A DNA stretch of 64,000 nucleotides, from NCBI GenBank assembly GCA_964580575.1, contig CAZOLJ010000011.1:11345-75344 (forward strand). The letters are read 5' to 3'. The notes beneath the pieces were generated by a model, which worked only from the letters and a program-made list of their open reading frames with translations, was not told the DNA's origin and made no database searches. Of the stretch, positions 50,073-58,633 are shown piece after piece. The position numbers and the translations under genes are program-made. Every line of letters starts with the position of its first letter. Position 1 is the first letter of the stretch. Source of the stretch: CAVPDE01 sp964580575. GTDB lineage: Bacteria > Desulfobacterota > DSM-4660 > Desulfatiglandales > HGW-15.

Positions 50073-50918
50073 ATGGTGACGCGTTTTTGCAAATATCACG
50101 CTCTGGGAAACGATTACCTTGTGCTTAACCCCTCGGATCTTATGGGGGAGCTGGACGCCGTTCGAATTCAGCGCATTTGCCACCGCAATTTTGGCGTCGG
50201 TTCGGACGGTATTCTCCTGGGTCCGCTGAAGAGCCAAGAGGGCGACTTCGGGCTTCGCATTTTCAACCCTGACGGCAGTGAGGCGGAGAAAAGCGGAAAC
50301 GGGCTTCGCATTTTTTCCCGTTACCTCTGGGATCAAGGGCTTGTCCGAGAAAAAGCCTTCACGGTCATGACCCCTGGCGGAAGAGTGGAATCCGTTGTGA
50401 AGGATGGAGGTCGCACCGTCACGGTGCAGATGGGACAGGTCAGTTTCGACAGCACACGGATCCCTGTGAAGGGAGAACCCCGGGAAGTGCTCAACGAAAC
50501 CATGACCGTGGAGGGGGAAGAGCTGCGGTTTTGTGCGGCCACTGTTGGCAACCCTCACTGTGTCGTGCTGAGAACAGAGGTCTCCGAAGAAGAAGCCAAG
50601 CGATTGGGACCGTTCATCGAGAAAGATTCCAGATTTCCCAACCGGACGAATGTCCAGTTCATGGAAGTGCTCGATCGTTCTCATATTCAGATTGAGATCT
50701 GGGAACGCGGAGCGGGGTATACCCTTGCCTCAGGAAGTAGCAGCAGCGCCGCGGCGGCTGTGGCGTATCGGCTCGGACTTTGCGGGGGTCAGATCACGGT
50801 CTGCATGCCGGGAGGTGATCTCGACATCCGCATTTCCGAGGGGTTTTCCATCCAGATGACAGGCCCGGTGACGAAAATCGCTGAGGGAAGCCTGTCTCCC
50901 GAAATGTTCGATTTTTGA
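50073..50918 (+). CDS. DapF-fold epimerase homologue lacking both active-site cysteines
   Basis: 281 residues. The fold matches diaminopimelate epimerase from end to end: FCKYHALGNDYLVL, NFGVGSDGILLG, FNPDGSEAEKSGNG, VGNPHCVVL, RTNVQFMEV and ERGAGYTLASG. Diaminopimelate epimerase needs two cysteines, in NG-x-R-C and A-C-G-T-G. Here the first is Ile (GNGLRIFSRY) and the second Ser (LASGSSSSAAA). It is therefore unlikely to epimerise diaminopimelate by the known mechanism and may serve another isomerisation or be a DapF-like binding protein. Neighbours are an MFS carrier and thiamine genes rather than lysine genes. The fold is certain, the dapF name is withheld. Confidence 0.85.
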   Translation: MVTRFCKYHALGNDYLVLNPSDLMGELDAVRIQRICHRNFGVGSDGILLGPLKSQEGDFGLRIFNPDGSEAEKSGNGLRIFSRYLWDQGLVREKAFTVMTPGGRVESVVKDGGRTVTVQMGQVSFDSTRIPVKGEPREVLNETMTVEGEELRFCAATVGNPHCVVLRTEVSEEEAKRLGPFIEKDSRFPNRTNVQFMEVLDRSHIQIEIWERGAGYTLASGSSSSAAAAVAYRLGLCGGQITVCMPGGDLDIRISEGFSIQMTGPVTKIAEGSLSPEMFDF

Positions 50919-50987
50919 ATTCCCGAATGCAGGCCTTTGGCCGCAATCGAACTCCCAGAATCTAAACCTGGACGAACAGGAGCTGCG

Positions 50988-52208
50988 ATGAGCGATCGGC
51001 GTAGGGGGAAAACCGCTGTTCTCGCCAGTTGCATCGCGATCTTCTGGCCCGGAGCGTTCATTTTCAGTTTCCCGGGGGTGATGGGTCCGCACTGGCAGCA
51101 AATGTTCGGGGTCAGCCGCGCCGCCACAGGGCGGACGCTGTTCTTTGTTCTTGCGGCTGTGGGCGTCTTCATGTTCATCACCGGCCGCTGGCAGGAAAAG
51201 ATAGGCCCTTCAAGGCTCACGGCCCTGGGCGCCTTGCTGTGCGGTGGGAGCACGATCCTGGTGGGATACGCGGAGAGCATCGCGTGGGTCTATCTCTGGG
51301 CGTTCCTCATGGGAACCTCTTCTTCGTTCATCTACATTCCCGCCCTGACGGTGGTGCAGCGATGGTATCCGTCAAGAAGAGGCCTGGTGTCCGGATGGGT
51401 CAACCTCGCCTTTGGGCTTTCCGCGGCGATCATGTCTCCCGTTTTCACCCGGCTGCTCGGTTCCATGTCCTACCGGAGCATGACGCTGCTGCTCGGTCTT
51501 TTGGCTTTGGGGGTGGGGCTCGCGGCGTCGTCCTATGTCCGGCTTCCTGAATCAAAGGAATTCGTGAAAGGCTCTGCGCTCAGGCAAGCCCTTGCGTCGC
51601 AGCACTCCCTCACCGCCGCCCAAAGCCTTCGGACAAGAACCTTCTGGCTGATCTGGGGGACGTGGGCCATGGCCGGAGCAGGAGGGATCGCCATGGTGAC
51701 CCTTTCGACGTCTTACGGCCTGTCCAAGGGGCTGGAGCTGGGCGATGCCGTGGTCCTTCTCATGGCCTTCAATCTCACCAACGGCGTGAGCCGCCTGGTG
51801 AGCGGGTATTTCTCGGATGTCATCGGCCGCAGACGGATGATGGGGACGTCTTTTCTCTGTGCCGCCTGTGCGTACTGGCTTCTGGCGCATGTGGACGGCC
51901 TTTTTTCGTGGGCGGTCCTTGCCGCTGTCGTAGGCTTTGCCTTCGGCACCCTTTTTGCGGTTTCCGCCCCTCTGGTGGCAGACTGCTTCGGGATGGGTCA
52001 TTTCGGAACGATCTTTGGCCTTGTTTTCACCGCCTATGGCTTTGTCGCGGGCGTGTTGGGACCGTGGCTGAGCGGCTACATCCTGGACGTCTCAGGGGGC
52101 CGCTTTGGGTCGGTGTTTCTGGTCCTGGGAGGTTTTTATCTTTTCTCGGCGGTTCTGATCTCTTTGGCCGATCCTCCAAAGGCCAGAGCGTGTGGGGTGT
52201 CATCATGA
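50988..52208 (+). CDS. MFS transporter, OFA/oxalate-formate or NNP-like branch
   Basis: 406 residues from ATG 50988, with AGGAG 6 bases upstream; a start at 50937 would add only a hydrophilic lead. Twelve membrane helices are visible. The A-motif variant GRWQEKIGPSRLTALGALLC follows helix 2, and the second-half motif GYFSDVIGRRRMMGTSFLCA follows helix 8. The helix pair and FIYIPALTVVQRWYPSRRGL with SGWVNLAFG place it in the OFA-like monocarboxylate/anion branch. Its stop overlaps the thiE start (ATGA). Substrate unknown; thiamine or precursor transport is possible but unsupported. Confidence 0.85.
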   Translation: MSDRRRGKTAVLASCIAIFWPGAFIFSFPGVMGPHWQQMFGVSRAATGRTLFFVLAAVGVFMFITGRWQEKIGPSRLTALGALLCGGSTILVGYAESIAWVYLWAFLMGTSSSFIYIPALTVVQRWYPSRRGLVSGWVNLAFGLSAAIMSPVFTRLLGSMSYRSMTLLLGLLALGVGLAASSYVRLPESKEFVKGSALRQALASQHSLTAAQSLRTRTFWLIWGTWAMAGAGGIAMVTLSTSYGLSKGLELGDAVVLLMAFNLTNGVSRLVSGYFSDVIGRRRMMGTSFLCAACAYWLLAHVDGLFSWAVLAAVVGFAFGTLFAVSAPLVADCFGMGHFGTIFGLVFTAYGFVAGVLGPWLSGYILDVSGGRFGSVFLVLGGFYLFSAVLISLADPPKARACGVSS

Positions 52209-52837
52209 AGAAAATCGGAAGACTGCACCTTCTCACGGACATGGTGCTCCAATCCCGGTTCTCCCACGAGGACCTGGCCCGGCTAGGCATTGCGGGAGGG
52301 GCGGACACGATTCAGCTCAGGGAAAAAAGCGGGTCCACCCGCCGCATGATCGAGGTGGCCGAGCGCATGGCTGCCGTGTGCAGGCAAGCGGGCGTGCCTC
52401 TTATCGTGAATGACCGAATCGATGTGGCCATGGCATCCGGCGCGGATGGCGTTCATCTGGGGCAGAGCGATTTCCCGATTCCTCTTGCACGAAGCCTGCT
52501 TGGAAAGGACAAACTCATCGGGGGATCGGCCGCAACGCTCGAAGAGGCTCGCATTTGTCTGGCCGACGGTGCGGACTACATCGGTTTCGGCCCTGTGTAT
52601 GTGACCGGGTCTAAAGAGGACGCAGGGCCCGTGAGCGGTCCTGCGGTGCTGAAGCAGGTGGTAGAGACGATCCCTTTACCCATTCTTGCCATCGGCGGCA
52701 TTACGGCCGAGAACATTGGCGAGGTCATGAAGACAGGGGCCTACGGCATTGCCGTGATCTCCGCAGTGTGCTGTCAGATCGATCCTGAAGGAGCGACCAA
52801 GGCGCTTCGAGAAGCGCTGGAAAGAAGCATAAGATGA
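52205..52837 (+). CDS. thiE: Thiamine-phosphate synthase
   Basis: 210 residues, start overlapping the MFS stop by 4 bases. The TIM-barrel has GGADTIQLREKSGSTRRMIE, PLIVNDRIDVAMASGADGVH with LGQSD, GGSAATLEEARICLADGADY and IGFGPVYVTGSKEDAGP, then PILAIGGITAENIGEVMKTG and GIAVISAV. These are the ThiE blocks that bind HMP-PP and thiazole phosphate. It joins the two to thiamine phosphate. Part of a thiE-thiL-thiM cluster, thiE and thiL being coupled by overlap. Confidence 0.95.
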   Translation: MKKIGRLHLLTDMVLQSRFSHEDLARLGIAGGADTIQLREKSGSTRRMIEVAERMAAVCRQAGVPLIVNDRIDVAMASGADGVHLGQSDFPIPLARSLLGKDKLIGGSAATLEEARICLADGADYIGFGPVYVTGSKEDAGPVSGPAVLKQVVETIPLPILAIGGITAENIGEVMKTGAYGIAVISAVCCQIDPEGATKALREALERSIR

Positions 52838-53850
52838 TGGCTGAGACATTGAAGGACATAGGCGAGTTCGGATTGATCGCACGGATCGATGAGCTCTTGA
52901 AAAGAGAAGGGGTTCAGTCTCCCGGGGTGTCTCTTGGCATAGGGGACGACACGGCATCGTTCAAAGCCAGGTCCGGCTATGAGGTCCTGGTGACCTGTGA
53001 CTGCGTGGTCGAAGGCCGCCACTTTCTGTCCCGCCACATTTCGGCCACGAACCTCGGGCGCCGTTGCATGATGCTCAACATCAGCGACATCGGGGCCATG
53101 GGCGGGCATCCGCTGTATGCCCTCATTTCCCTGGGTCTGAAAAACGAGACCCTCGTCAAAGATATCGAAAACCTGTACCGCGGGTTTCTCTTTGAACTCA
53201 ATCCCTTCGGCGCCTCAATCATCGGCGGGAACCTGACCAAGTGCGGGGACGGGATCTTCATCGACATCACCCTCATCGGGGAAGTGGAAGAGGGAAGGGC
53301 GGTGCGCCGCTCGGGCGCAACGCCGGGGGATGTGATCCTTGTGACCGGTTATCCGGGGCACTCGGCTGCAGGACTTCAGCTGCTGCTTCAGTCTTTGGCC
53401 TCAGAGGACCATCCGCTGGTGAGAGCCTACAACAACCCTTCTCACCGCGCCCGGGAAGGAAGAGCGGTGGCGCTCACGAGATGTGCGACGGCAATGATCG
53501 ATACGAGCGACGGGTTTCTGGGAGACCTGGGTCATCTTTGCGAGGAGAGCAAGGTGGGAGCCCTTTTGGTTCAGGAAAAGTTCCCGGTCAGCGAGGAGCT
53601 CCGGGAGGCCGCAAACATTCTAAAGCGGGCGCCCCATGAGATTTTCCTTCGCGACAGCGACGACTACCAGCTCATCATCACGTGCCGGCCAAAGGATGTG
53701 GAGCGCGTTCGCTCTGTCATTGCCGTGACCTACGAGGGTCCTGTGACGGAAGTGGGGCAAGTGAGGGCGCCGGAGGAAGGCCTTCGCGTTTTGCTTGCCG
53801 ACGGCTCTGAACAGACGCTCTCCGCAAAAGGCTGGGATCATTTCAGGTAA
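52834..53850 (+). CDS. thiL: Thiamine-monophosphate kinase
   Basis: 338 residues, ATG overlapping the thiE stop (ATGA). Blocks are GEFGLIARIDELL, GIGDDTASFKARSGYEVLVT (metal Asp pair), CVVEGRHFLSRHISATNLGR, LNISDIGAMGGHPLYALISL, and later RCATAMIDTSDGFLGDLGHL, which holds the ATP/Mg Asp residues. ThiL phosphorylates thiamine phosphate to the active pyrophosphate. The length and C-terminal YQLIITCRPKDV region are normal for the family. Nothing odd is seen. Confidence 0.95.
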   Translation: MMAETLKDIGEFGLIARIDELLKREGVQSPGVSLGIGDDTASFKARSGYEVLVTCDCVVEGRHFLSRHISATNLGRRCMMLNISDIGAMGGHPLYALISLGLKNETLVKDIENLYRGFLFELNPFGASIIGGNLTKCGDGIFIDITLIGEVEEGRAVRRSGATPGDVILVTGYPGHSAAGLQLLLQSLASEDHPLVRAYNNPSHRAREGRAVALTRCATAMIDTSDGFLGDLGHLCEESKVGALLVQEKFPVSEELREAANILKRAPHEIFLRDSDDYQLIITCRPKDVERVRSVIAVTYEGPVTEVGQVRAPEEGLRVLLADGSEQTLSAKGWDHFR

Positions 53851-53919
53851 AGCGTGTCTTCACCGCAGAGGGCGCAGAGCGCGCTGAGAAAATTAAGAAA
53901 AAGTGGAGGAGAACAGGGG

Positions 53920-54735
53920 ATGTTTGATCAACATTTGTCGCGAAAAGCAGCGGACAATCTCAAGAAAGTCCGGGAAAAGAGGCCTCTGATCCACAACATC
54001 ACCAACTACGTGGTCATGAACTGCACGGCAAACGCCCTTCTTGCGTGCGGGGCCTCCCCGGTCATGGCCCATGCGGCGGAAGAAGTGGAAGAGATGGTCT
54101 CCCTTGCCGGGGCTCTGGTCCTCAACATCGGCACCCTGACCCCGCAGTGGGTCGAAGCCATGCTTCGTGGCGGGAAGAAGGCCAATGCCCTGAAAGTGCC
54201 CATTGTCCTTGATCCAGTGGGTTCGGGCGCCACCCGGTTGCGAACAGAATCGGCCGAGCGCTTGACCCGCGAACTTTCCATCCAGGTGGTGAGAGGAAAC
54301 GCTTCCGAGGTTCTCTCCCTTGCGAAAAAAAAAGTGCGAACCAAGGGGGTGGACTCCCTCCATTCTGTCGAAGAAGCGGAGGGTGCAGCCATTGCTTTGG
54401 CCAAGGAATTGAAGACAACCCTCGCCATCACCGGCAAAGTGGACTTGATCACGGATGGAAAGAGAATTTGCAAAGTGCACAACGGGCATGAAATGATGGG
54501 CATGGTGACCGGGACAGGATGCACGGCCACGGTAATGATCGGCGCGTTTCTGGCCGTGGACCCGGATCCTGTTGAAGCAACAACGACGGCCCTTGCCTAT
54601 TTCGGACTGGCAGGCGAGAAGGCCGCGCTTCACGCCAAGGCCCCCGGATCCTACCAGATCGCTCTTCTGGACGCCCTTTTTTCGATGGATGCGGAGGAGC
54701 TGCGCAGGGGCGCAAAGATCGAGGTGGTGAGATAA
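53920..54735 (+). CDS. thiM: Hydroxyethylthiazole kinase
   Basis: 271 residues from ATG 53920, preceded by GGAGG and AGGGG; the frame from 53854 adds 22 atypical residues. PLIHNITNYVVMNCTANALL and CGASPVMAHAAEEVEEMVSL open the ribokinase-like fold. VVRGNASEVLSLA is the conserved catalytic-region strand, and GMVTGTGCTATVMIGAFLAV is the C-x-G-x-x-C-type ATP site with TGTGC. ThiM phosphorylates the thiazole alcohol for salvage. The 69-base gap to thiL and same strand suggest one operon. No TPP riboswitch was found upstream. Confidence 0.93.
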   Translation: MFDQHLSRKAADNLKKVREKRPLIHNITNYVVMNCTANALLACGASPVMAHAAEEVEEMVSLAGALVLNIGTLTPQWVEAMLRGGKKANALKVPIVLDPVGSGATRLRTESAERLTRELSIQVVRGNASEVLSLAKKKVRTKGVDSLHSVEEAEGAAIALAKELKTTLAITGKVDLITDGKRICKVHNGHEMMGMVTGTGCTATVMIGAFLAVDPDPVEATTTALAYFGLAGEKAALHAKAPGSYQIALLDALFSMDAEELRRGAKIEVVR

Positions 54736-54743
54736 CCTGTTGT

Positions 54744-54782
54744 CTTCTCCCTTGGCGGGAGGGGACAAAGGGGAGGGGGAAG
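54744..54782. repeat. C/G-rich palindromic intergenic repeat, copy 5
   Basis: TCTCCCTTGGCGGGAGGGGA then CAAAGGGGAGGGGGAA. Its 33-base core (54748-54780) is identical to the first unit of copy 6 at 58505-58537. Confidence 0.65.
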
Positions 54783-54808
54783 CCCAGGGTAAGGAGTCTG
54801 GGACATCG

Positions 54809-55174
54809 ATGATGAGAAGTCCAAAAGAAACTGCAGCAACCCAGGGAGACGAGTGGGGCAGAGACCCTTCGGTACGGGCCATGCGACGGGTGTTCGCGGC
54901 CATGGAAAAGGCACAGAAGGAGTTCATCAACACTCTGGGCTTTTCTCCTTTTGATCCCAGGATGAGGCGGTGGCGGGAGAGGGCCTTGGCCGCTTTCGAG
55001 GCATCGTGGGCTCGGAGTGCGAGAGGCGGTGTGGAATTGAGCGAAGAGGAGGCAGGGGCGCTCTATGTGCATTGCCTTGGAAAAATCATGACCCGGGAGG
55101 GGATCGATGTGCCCGCCGAGATCCTGCCCCGGAGCGAGAGAGTGGTGAAGCTCCTGAGGGAGGTTTTCCCGTGA
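54809..55174 (+). CDS. Hypothetical protein, first of an overlapping pair
   Basis: 121 residues from ATG 54809 (or 54812). The start is MMRSPKETAATQGDEWGRDP; the body has a helical Arg/Glu-rich stretch (FDPRMRRWRERALAAFEASW) and ends in SERVVKLLREVFP. No family is recognised. It could be a helical adaptor. It is followed with a GTGA overlap by the next gene, so the two are coupled. The upstream repeat at 54744 separates it from thiM. Confidence 0.6.
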   Translation: MMRSPKETAATQGDEWGRDPSVRAMRRVFAAMEKAQKEFINTLGFSPFDPRMRRWRERALAAFEASWARSARGGVELSEEEAGALYVHCLGKIMTREGIDVPAEILPRSERVVKLLREVFP

Positions 55175-55506
55175 TCCAGCTGCGTCTGTTCGGCCGGTGC
55201 CGCATTTATCATGACCCGGTCGCTCCGGTGCTCAAGGCCCCTGCACAAATCGGTTGGGAAGCCTGGTTTCGACGCATCGACCTTGTGACCCCGAGAAACC
55301 TCAAGGGGAAGGAGCTCCTGATGCGCACCCGAGGGTGGTGGACGGTCGAACCTTCAGAGATCGCGCCGGTGGTCGAAGTACACGGCAAGCTGGTGGTCGG
55401 TGAAAAAGGCGAACTCCTGGTAGAGCTGCCCGATCAAGAGGCCGTAGAGGCACTCTCCAAATCGCTTGCTGAGCGCTTTGGCGATCAAGTTCTTCTTGCG
55501 CCGTAG
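55171..55506 (+). CDS. Hypothetical protein, second of the overlapping pair
   Basis: 111 residues starting with GTG at 55171 that overlaps the stop of the previous gene (GTGA). An upstream start at 54970 in the same frame is improbable because it would overlap most of the first gene. The sequence (IQLRLFGRCRIYHDPVAPVL, then RTRGWWTVEPSEIAPVVEVH) looks like a small beta-rich protein. Function unknown. The pair sits between thiM and the LarA-like gene; the relation to either is not clear. Confidence 0.55.
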   Translation: MIQLRLFGRCRIYHDPVAPVLKAPAQIGWEAWFRRIDLVTPRNLKGKELLMRTRGWWTVEPSEIAPVVEVHGKLVVGEKGELLVELPDQEAVEALSKSLAERFGDQVLLAP

Positions 55507-55568
55507 AGACTACCTTGACAAAGGCGAGGGGAGGCGAATAAGCTTTTTCAAGAGGCAGAGTCCCTCCG

Positions 55569-56822
55569 ATGATCAAAGGAATCGGTAGCCCCGATCGCTT
55601 ACTGCTTGAGGAGGACGTGAGAAGACTCCTCGATCAAGGAACACCTTGCAACCTCTTTGACCAAAAGAGGGTGCTCGTCCTGACGCCGGATGCTACGAGA
55701 ACATGTCCCCTGCCCATGATGATTCGTTCCGTTGTTGACGTCATCGGTGATCGAGCCGCCAAACTTGACTTTATGGTGGCTCTGGGAACCCACACCCCCC
55801 TTGCCCGGAAAGATATCCTGAAACTTTACGGAATAGACAGCGGCCGGAAAATGCTCAGAGGAACAGAGTTTTTCAACCACGACTGGAGCCGGCAAGAAAG
55901 CTTCGCTCGAATCGGAACCTTCACCCAAGAAGAAGTTGAAGACCTCTCTGGGGGCCGCCTGAAGGAGAAGGTGCCCATTGTCATCAATAAAAGGATCTTT
56001 GATTATGATCTGGTTCTGATCCTTGGACCGGTTTTTCCTCATGAGGTGGTGGGGTATTCAGGCGGCGCCAAGTACCTTTTCCCCGGCATCTCAGGAGGAG
56101 ATTTCCTGCATTTCTTTCACTGGCTGGGCGCGGTCATCACCTGCAAGAATATCATTGGCATCAAAGACACTCCTGTACGCCGGGCGATCGACATGGCCAT
56201 GGAGAAGGTGCCCGTACCCGTTCATTGTCTGGCCATGGTGGTCAATCAGAACGCGAATCTGTGCGGGCTTTACGTGGGGGACGTGCGGGAAGCCTGGTCC
56301 AAAGCTGCGGACCTGTCCTCACAGGTTCACGTGAAGACTAAGCAGAAGCCTTTCAGAATCGTGCTCGGCAGAGCCCCTGCCATCTATGATGAGATTTGGA
56401 CCGCCGGAAAAGTCATGTACAAATTGGAACAGGTGGTGGCTGACCAAGGGACCCTCATCATCTATGGACCGCACATCCGAGAAATCTCGCGAACCTGGGG
56501 CAAGGACATCGAGAGAATCGGATACCACATCCGGGATTATTTCCTGGCCCAGATGGACCGGTTTAGAAATATCCCGAGAGGGGTGCTGGCCCATTCGACC
56601 CATGTTCGAGGAACAGGGATTTATGAGAAGGGCGTTGAAAAGCCTCATGTCAACGTTGTTCTGGCCACCTCGATTCCGCGAGAAACCTGCGAACGCATCA
56701 ACTTAGGATATATGGATCCATCCGGAATTCGACTATCGGATTACATGGACAGGGAAGAGGAAGGAATTCTCCTTGTGGATCACGCAGGCGAAATCCTCTA
56801 TCGCCTGGAGAAAACCGAATGA
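55569..56822 (+). CDS. LarA-like (DUF2088) nickel-pincer type racemase/epimerase homologue
   Basis: 417 residues, the LarA length. DATRTCPLPMM near residue 40 and VALGTHTPLARK near residue 75 match the LarA N-terminal blocks (D-x-TR-x-x-P and GTH). GPVFPHEVVGYSGGAKYLFP with GISGG is the LarA motif H-x-x-x-GYSGGAK-x-x-x-PG, carrying the His and Lys that hold the nickel-pincer nucleotide. LarA interconverts lactate enantiomers, and homologues act on longer 2-hydroxy acids including sugar acids. The adjacent FGGY kinase and broken SDR gene favour a sugar acid such as gluconate or mannonate. No larB/larC/larE maturation gene is in view. Confidence 0.85.
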   Translation: MIKGIGSPDRLLLEEDVRRLLDQGTPCNLFDQKRVLVLTPDATRTCPLPMMIRSVVDVIGDRAAKLDFMVALGTHTPLARKDILKLYGIDSGRKMLRGTEFFNHDWSRQESFARIGTFTQEEVEDLSGGRLKEKVPIVINKRIFDYDLVLILGPVFPHEVVGYSGGAKYLFPGISGGDFLHFFHWLGAVITCKNIIGIKDTPVRRAIDMAMEKVPVPVHCLAMVVNQNANLCGLYVGDVREAWSKAADLSSQVHVKTKQKPFRIVLGRAPAIYDEIWTAGKVMYKLEQVVADQGTLIIYGPHIREISRTWGKDIERIGYHIRDYFLAQMDRFRNIPRGVLAHSTHVRGTGIYEKGVEKPHVNVVLATSIPRETCERINLGYMDPSGIRLSDYMDREEEGILLVDHAGEILYRLEKTE

Positions 56823-56882
56823 CGAAATCGTTCCTGTCCGAAGACTTTCTGCTTCAAAGCAAAACCGCGAGAAGGCTTTACG

Positions 56883-58427
56883 ATGATTACGCAGAAGGAT
56901 TGGTTCATAGGAATAGACCTGGGCACGGGCAGCTGTAAAAGCATTGTGGTCGATGAGGAGGCCAGGGTGCTCGGTTTCAGCTCTGCCGAGTATTCCGGCC
57001 TCCAGGCCCAAAACCGATGGCAGGAACAGGATCCAAAAGAACTCTTGAAAGCGACAATTGTTTCGGCAAGAGGCGCGGTGACTGCATCCGGGGTTCGACC
57101 TGAAGCCTGTGCCGGTTTAAGTGTGGGCGGCGCCCTTCACAGTGTCATGGCCTTGGATGCCCATGGCGATCCCTTGACCGGGGTGATCACCTGGGCCGAC
57201 GGAAGGGCGGTTGAGCAAACCAAAGCCTTGAGAGGGCTGCCGCTGGCGCGCCAGCTGTATCAAGAAACGGGCTGCCCTGTGCATGGGATGTACCCGTTGT
57301 ACAAAGTCATGTGGCTCAGGGACAAGCGGAGGGACGTTTTCGAAAGAGCTTGGCGGTATGTCTCTGCGAAGGAATACGTTCTTGCCAGGCTCACCGGCGA
57401 GTATCTGGCGGACTACTGCCTTGCAGCCGGGTCCGCGTTCCTTCACACGCGTACTCTTGGGTGGAATCCGCTGTGTCTGGAACTGGCGGGAATCCGGGAG
57501 GAGCAGCTTTCGACGCCATGCTCGCCGTTCACGGTGCACAGGGGATTGAACCCTGAATTCGCCGATGTCATAGGCATTCAGGAAGATGTCCCGGTGGTGG
57601 TGGGCTCTTCCGACGCGGCCAATTCCAATCTGGGGGCCGGCGCCGTTCACGCCTGGCAGGCGACCTGCATGGTGGGCACGAGCGGTGCGTTCCGGGTCAT
57701 CTCCCCGCATCCGATACTCGACGAAAAGGGCCGCAGCTGGTGTTACGCTGTGGATCAAGGCCACTGGCTGGTGGGGGGAGCCATCAACAACGGGGGCGTC
57801 GCCTTGTCCTGGCTGAGGGACTGCTTGAACCAGGCTCTTTCAGAGCTTTCACCAGGGCAGAGTCTGACCTTCGACGACGTCATCGCGCTGGCAGAAACAG
57901 CAAGAGCGGGGGCCGGGGGCGTGATCTGCCTGCCTCTTTTTGCCGGGGAGCGAAGCCCCAACTATAACCTGAATGCCCGCGCCCTGTTCTTCGGAATGAC
58001 GCTGGACCACGGCGTGAAACATCTGGCCCGGGCGCTGCTCGAAGGGATTGCATTTCGTTTCAGGAGCCTGAAAGAGGTGCTCATCGATGTCGGCGTTGAG
58101 TTGAGAGAGATCCGCGCTTCCGGAGGGTTCACGAAATCGCCCTTGTGGCTTCAGGTGATGGCCGATGCCCTGGACCGGGAGTTGATGATCCCAACGTGGG
58201 GTGAGACCTCTGCTCTTGGGGCCGCTTTGTGGGCCTTGCTTTCCGCGCGTGGAGAGGAAGCTTTAGAAAAGGCGGGCGATTTCGTGGAATTGGGAGACTC
58301 CTGCCGGCCGGATCCTGAAAGCGCGGAGATTTACAATCGGATTTACCCTCTCTTTGAAAGGCTCTATCGATCCCTAGAAAAGAGCTTCGATGAAGTGGCG
58401 GAGCTCCAGACAAAGCTGGAGAAATAG
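56883..58427 (+). CDS. FGGY family carbohydrate kinase, gluconokinase-like
   Basis: 514 residues. The N-terminal FGGY fold begins FIGIDLGTGSCKSIVVDEEA, and the catalytic Asp is in PLTGVITWADGRA, where W-A-D is the pattern of gluconokinase (GntK/XylB-like) members. The second half has GGAINNGGVALSWLRDCL, AGAGGVICLPLFAGERSPNY and IRASGGFTKSPLWLQVMADA, the adenosine-binding domain. The NxGG and GERSPN words are typical of gluconate or xylulose kinases. It starts 60 bases after the LarA-like gene and probably shares a transcript with it. Confidence 0.88.
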   Translation: MITQKDWFIGIDLGTGSCKSIVVDEEARVLGFSSAEYSGLQAQNRWQEQDPKELLKATIVSARGAVTASGVRPEACAGLSVGGALHSVMALDAHGDPLTGVITWADGRAVEQTKALRGLPLARQLYQETGCPVHGMYPLYKVMWLRDKRRDVFERAWRYVSAKEYVLARLTGEYLADYCLAAGSAFLHTRTLGWNPLCLELAGIREEQLSTPCSPFTVHRGLNPEFADVIGIQEDVPVVVGSSDAANSNLGAGAVHAWQATCMVGTSGAFRVISPHPILDEKGRSWCYAVDQGHWLVGGAINNGGVALSWLRDCLNQALSELSPGQSLTFDDVIALAETARAGAGGVICLPLFAGERSPNYNLNARALFFGMTLDHGVKHLARALLEGIAFRFRSLKEVLIDVGVELREIRASGGFTKSPLWLQVMADALDRELMIPTWGETSALGAALWALLSARGEEALEKAGDFVELGDSCRPDPESAEIYNRIYPLFERLYRSLEKSFDEVAELQTKLEK

Positions 58428-58498
58428 AACAGAATAATTGCACCTATACGAAATGACAAGTTCGTGACTTTACCAGTCGGTGGCCATCAGGCAACTCC

Positions 58499-58586
58499 TT
58501 TCCCCTCCCTTGGCGGGAGGGGACAAAGGGGAGGGGGAAACACGGTCACCCCCACCCTTGCCCTCCCCTATCAAGGGGGAGGGAGG
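58499..58586. repeat. C/G-rich palindromic intergenic repeat, copy 6
   Basis: First unit TCCCCTCCCTTGGCGGGAGG then GGACAAAGGGGAGGGGGAA, whose core is identical to copy 5; second unit CCCTTGCCCTCCCCTATCAA then GGGGGAGGGAGG. The 206-base gap between the kinase and the SDR remnant contains nothing else. Confidence 0.65.
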
Positions 58587-58633
58587 TTTATGGTTGTAGC
58601 ATGCTGTCGATGGGAGGGATAAGGAGGCCAGAC

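Noticed and set aside
50919..50987. A TPP riboswitch before the thiamine cluster
   Set aside because: No CTGAGA or ACCTGA-type core is present here or before thiE.
51662..52204. A longer N-terminus for thiE starting at 51662
   Set aside because: It lies inside the MFS gene in another frame; the ATG at 52205 gives the standard ThiE length and overlaps the MFS stop.
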